Shown: positions 19,499 to 22,430 of the stretch, piece by piece
Layout: each line of letters starts with the position of its first letter
Position numbering within the stretch: position 1 is the first letter of the stretch
From: a virus
Length of the DNA stretch: 22,430 bases
Virus record (IMG/VR): IMGVR_UViG_3300030419_004166
Location: 1-22,430 of that record
Direction: 5' to 3' (one strand)
Notes under the pieces: generated by a model
Seen by the model: only the letters and a program-made list of their open reading frames with translations
Told to the model about the DNA's origin: nothing
The model's database searches: none
Translations under genes and position numbers: made by a program

Positions 19499-22430
19499 AT
19501 GGCTAATTATACATCATCACACACAGGAGCTGTTATCGATGCAGCAGTTACTAAAATTGCTGCGACTACTTCATCTGCAACAGAATTAAATATATTAGAT
19601 GGCGTTACTGCAACTACTGCTGAAATAAACATATTAGATGGCGTTACATCTACAGCAGCAGAACTTAATATACTTGATGGAGTTACTTCTACAACGGCAG
19701 AGTTAAATATTCTCGATGGAGTAACTGCTACAGCATCAGAAATAAATATTTTAGATGGAGTTACATCGACTACTGCAGAACTTAATATTTTAGACGGAGT
19801 AACATCAACTGCAGCAGAACTTAATGTATTAGATGGTTATACTGGTAGCGTAACTGAATTAAATTATTTAGACACTTTACACGCTACAGGTGTAACGTCT
19901 ACCGAATTTGATTATCTTGATGGGGTTACATCAAACATACAAACACAGCTTAATTCAAAGATTGAAGCAACTCTTACTTCAGAGCAAGTCCAAGATATTG
20001 TCGGTGCAATGGTTTCCAGTAATACAGAAACAGGTATTACCGTAAGCTATGAAGATGGAGATGGCACTTTAGACTTTGTAGTGGCTACTCAATCAGATAA
20101 TAATTTTACAACTACACTTAAAAATAAGTTAGATGCAATAGAAGCAAACGCAACTGCAGATCAAACAGACGAAGAAATACAAGATGTTGTAGGAGCAATG
20201 TTTAGTAGTAACACCGAAACTGGAATTACTGCAACTTACCAAGACGGCGACGGAACAATAGATTTAGTTGTTGGCACTTTAAATCAAGATACTACTGGAA
20301 ATGCAGCTACTGCAACAGCATTAGAAACAGCAAGAACAATACACGGAGTTTCTTTTGACGGAAGTGCAAATATAGACTTAACTGAAGTAGTGCAAGATAC
20401 AGTTGGTGCGATGTTTAGCAGTAATACTGAAACAAATATAACAGCAACTTACCAAGATAGTGATGGAACAATAGATCTTGTCGCTACTGGAGATGTAACT
20501 CTTGTTACTTCTTCTCACGATTATTTATCTATTAGTGGACAAGCTATTACACTTGGACAAATTGATATTAGCGATGATACGAATTTATCAGCAGGAACAA
20601 ATATTTCTTTAAGTGGAGATACACTTAACGTAGATGACGCATTTTTAATTAATAGTGGAAATGACACTACCTCTGGAACAATTACAGCAGCAGGATTTAC
20701 TACTACTGGAACATTGGCAGCAGGATTAGCAGATATAGATGATGTTGTTATTAATGGAACAACAATCGGACACACAGACGATACAGATTTAATTACATTA
20801 GCAGATGGAAATGTAACGATAGCAGGGGAATTAGACTTAACAACATTAGATGTTTCTGGTAACGCAGATATAGATGGAACGTTGGAAGCTGATGCTATTA
20901 CAGTAAATGGAACTGCCTTAAATACAGTTATTGCAGGAGTTACAGTATCAAACGCTACATTAGCTTCTACAGTAACTATAACTGACAAATCAGATAATGT
21001 AAATTATGATGTAGTATTTGGTAATAGCACAAGTGCTTTATACGATGATACTGGTGCATTGTATTATAATCCAAGCACAGGAACTTTAAGAGTTCCAAAT
21101 TTAAATGTAGCAGGAACAACTACACAAGTAGATACAGTAACAATGGAAGCACAAAATGCAGTTGTCTTTGAAGGTGCAACTGCCGATAATTATGAAACTA
21201 CATTATCTATTGTTGATCCAACAGCAGATCACACACAATACTTAATTAATCAAGGTGGTTATATTCCAGTATTAGCAGCAGCTACGACTACTGCTATTTC
21301 ATCAACTCCTGCTGAATTAAATATTCTTGATGGTGCTACAGTTGTAGTGGGGGAAATTAATTATTTAGATTTAGGTTCAACAGCAATAGGAACTGCTATA
21401 GCTTCTAAAGCAGTTGTATTAGACGCCAATAAAGATTATACAGGCGTAAGAAACCTAACGATTACAGGAGAGTTAGATGGTGGTAGTTTAGATATTAGTG
21501 GAGATGCAGACATTGATGGAACTCTTGAAACAGATGCGTTATCTATAAATGGCACAGCAGTAAGTTCTACTGCTGCTGAATTAAATGTATTAGATGGATA
21601 TACTGGTAGTGTTACAGAATTAAATTATTTAGATACCTTACACGCAACAGGTGTAACCGATACTGAATTTGATTATTTAGATGGAGTAACATCAAATATT
21701 CAAACACAGCTAGATGCAAGGCAGCCGTTAGATGCTGAACTAACAGAATTAGCTACAATGGGTAGTAACACAGCTGCTGCGTTAGCTGATCTAACACAAG
21801 CAGAAGTACAGATACTAGGCGGTGCAACAGTAAGTACTGATGAACTTAATATCCTCGATGGTGTTACTGCCAGTACTGCTGATATTAACCTCATTGATGG
21901 TGTTACAAATGGTACAGTCAGTGCTTCTAAGGCTATCATCACAGACGCTAATAAGGATATTACAGGTGGTAGAAACATTACCATCACTGGTGAACTCTCT
22001 GCTGCTAGTTATACAGGAACTGGTATCCTTACAGATGGTGTTAACGCTACTGCTTCCGATACGAAATTACTGTCTTCTGAAGCCTGTGATGAAAGGTACT
22101 TTAAACAATCTAGTTCCGAGACATTAAAGGATGGTGTATCTTGGGTATCTACTGATGCTTATATAGCAACAGCAGCAGCTATTGATGACCGAGTAGCTTC
22201 ACTAGTAAATGAAGTTGGTGGTTTTGTAGCTATTGCTAATGAAGGAAGCTTCCCAACAACTAACCCTGATATCGAGAATAAAACAGGTACCATTGTCTCT
22301 ATTACAGCTTTAAGTGCTGACAGGACAGCTAGTGGTAGTGGCGTCTTAACGACAGGATTTACAACAACTGGTAGTGCAGCAGTTACTATTACTGGATGTA
22401 CTAACAACCAAGTATATAAGCAAGGTTACG
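19499..22430 (+). CDS. Repetitive tail fibre protein (3' partial)
   Basis: The frame is open from ATG 19499 to the right edge (977 complete codons) with no stop, so the gene continues. AGGAAATACT precedes the ATG. Seven 13-residue repeats near the N-terminus (residues 25-115, AELNILDGVT with variants) are followed by GSVTELNYLDTLHATG, then three copies of a longer unit (QDIVGAMVSSNTETGI and two relatives), then ELNILDGAT and ELNYLDTLHATGVT units again later. Alanine, threonine, glycine and aspartate dominate, suggesting a long beta-structured fibre. Repeats of this sort are well known in tail fibres and receptor-binding proteins of marine phages. The C-terminal, receptor-contacting part is outside the window. 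Codon choice changes near 21,780-21,860 (see findings). Confidence 0.85.
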   Translation, partial: MANYTSSHTGAVIDAAVTKIAATTSSATELNILDGVTATTAEINILDGVTSTAAELNILDGVTSTTAELNILDGVTATASEINILDGVTSTTAELNILDGVTSTAAELNVLDGYTGSVTELNYLDTLHATGVTSTEFDYLDGVTSNIQTQLNSKIEATLTSEQVQDIVGAMVSSNTETGITVSYEDGDGTLDFVVATQSDNNFTTTLKNKLDAIEANATADQTDEEIQDVVGAMFSSNTETGITATYQDGDGTIDLVVGTLNQDTTGNAATATALETARTIHGVSFDGSANIDLTEVVQDTVGAMFSSNTETNITATYQDSDGTIDLVATGDVTLVTSSHDYLSISGQAITLGQIDISDDTNLSAGTNISLSGDTLNVDDAFLINSGNDTTSGTITAAGFTTTGTLAAGLADIDDVVINGTTIGHTDDTDLITLADGNVTIAGELDLTTLDVSGNADIDGTLEADAITVNGTALNTVIAGVTVSNATLASTVTITDKSDNVNYDVVFGNSTSALYDDTGALYYNPSTGTLRVPNLNVAGTTTQVDTVTMEAQNAVVFEGATADNYETTLSIVDPTADHTQYLINQGGYIPVLAAATTTAISSTPAELNILDGATVVVGEINYLDLGSTAIGTAIASKAVVLDANKDYTGVRNLTITGELDGGSLDISGDADIDGTLETDALSINGTAVSSTAAELNVLDGYTGSVTELNYLDTLHATGVTDTEFDYLDGVTSNIQTQLDARQPLDAELTELATMGSNTAAALADLTQAEVQILGGATVSTDELNILDGVTASTADINLIDGVTNGTVSASKAIITDANKDITGGRNITITGELSAASYTGTGILTDGVNATASDTKLLSSEACDERYFKQSSSETLKDGVSWVSTDAYIATAAAIDDRVASLVNEVGGFVAIANEGSFPTTNPDIENKTGTIVSITALSADRTASGSGVLTTGFTTTGSAAVTITGCTNNQVYKQGY
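19571..19843 (+). repeat. 39-bp tandem repeats encoding AELNILDGVT units
   Basis: Seven near-identical 39-base units in frame encode 13-residue repeats such as STAAELNILDGVT. DNA copies differ mainly at third codon positions, so they are under protein-level selection. Related but diverged units appear again at about 21,300-21,900. Confidence 0.85.
19865..20490 (+). repeat. Three diverged copies of a longer protein repeat
   Basis: Within the tail fibre, segments VGAMVSSNTETGITVSY, VGAMFSSNTETGITATY and VGAMFSSNTETNITATY each precede a D-x-DGT-x-D-x-V motif. The three are spaced by about 190-200 bases. They indicate repeated duplication of a fibre shaft unit. Confidence 0.7.

Noticed and set aside
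20521-22407. Long minus-strand frames (95-155 codons) within the tail fibre
   Set aside because: They mirror the Ala/Thr/Gly repeats of the fibre gene, whose plus-strand frame is open over its full length; no ribosome sites were seen for them.
1-22430. CRISPR array, tRNA or integrase
   Set aside because: No regularly spaced repeats, tRNA-like folds or integrase motifs were seen; the tandem repeats present are either coding (fibre) or single pairs.

Overview
The window is AT-rich, densely packed DNA of a tailed double-stranded DNA bacteriophage (Caudoviricetes). It carries terminase large and small subunits, a portal, a virion-morphogenesis protein, a scaffold, a major capsid protein, two tail-type structural proteins and a long repetitive tail fibre. 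No integrase, tRNA, rRNA, transposase or CRISPR array was seen. The gene set (ELNILDGVT-repeat fibre, FmdB-like zinc ribbon, compact cytosine methylase, SSB-tailed mini-protein, strings of 35-100 aa hypotheticals) resembles uncultured marine phages; that is an inference from memory. Shine-Dalgarno sites are common, which argues against a Bacteroidota host.

Layout. (1) 1-1918, plus strand: two tail/baseplate-type proteins, the first cut by the left edge, sharing a small module; a hairpin-rich gap follows. (2) 2042-12399, minus strand: one long early-type run. Its distal part (2.0-7.7 kb) holds DNA-metabolism genes: cytosine-5 methyltransferase, SSB-tailed protein, winged-helix protein, zinc-ribbon metallophosphoesterase, resolvase-like nuclease, replication-initiator-like protein, a possible annealing protein and a Cro-like HTH protein. 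The proximal part (7.7-12.4 kb) is almost all tiny genes of unknown function, many with one membrane segment. (3) 12400-12934: the largest gap, a divergent control region with a palindrome, helically phased direct repeats, a GTTG-rich block and a very AT-rich stretch. (4) 12935-14561, plus strand: FmdB-like zinc ribbon, five small genes and the terminase small subunit. (5) 14533-17917, minus strand: terminase large subunit, portal, virion morphogenesis protein and a 68 aa protein, inverted relative to the flanking morphogenesis genes. (6) 17986-22430, plus strand: scaffold, major capsid protein, and a tail fibre running off the right edge.

At least a dozen genes shorter than 60 codons were found by reading between the larger ones; most are joined to neighbours by ATGA or TAATG overlaps. 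Two styles of gene joining are seen in the minus-strand run. Below about 9.6 kb, stops and starts overlap, often with GGAG or GGATCAAATG sites. From 9.96 to 12.42 kb, most genes have their own copy of a near-identical leader, AACTAACAAAAAGAGGT followed by an A-rich spacer and ATG.

The points most worth following are that repeated leader, two loci of tandem AAAACTCTGGT repeats, a possible switching RNA leader before the methyltransferase, the inverted packaging/portal module, and a codon-usage break inside the tail fibre that suggests recent recombination.
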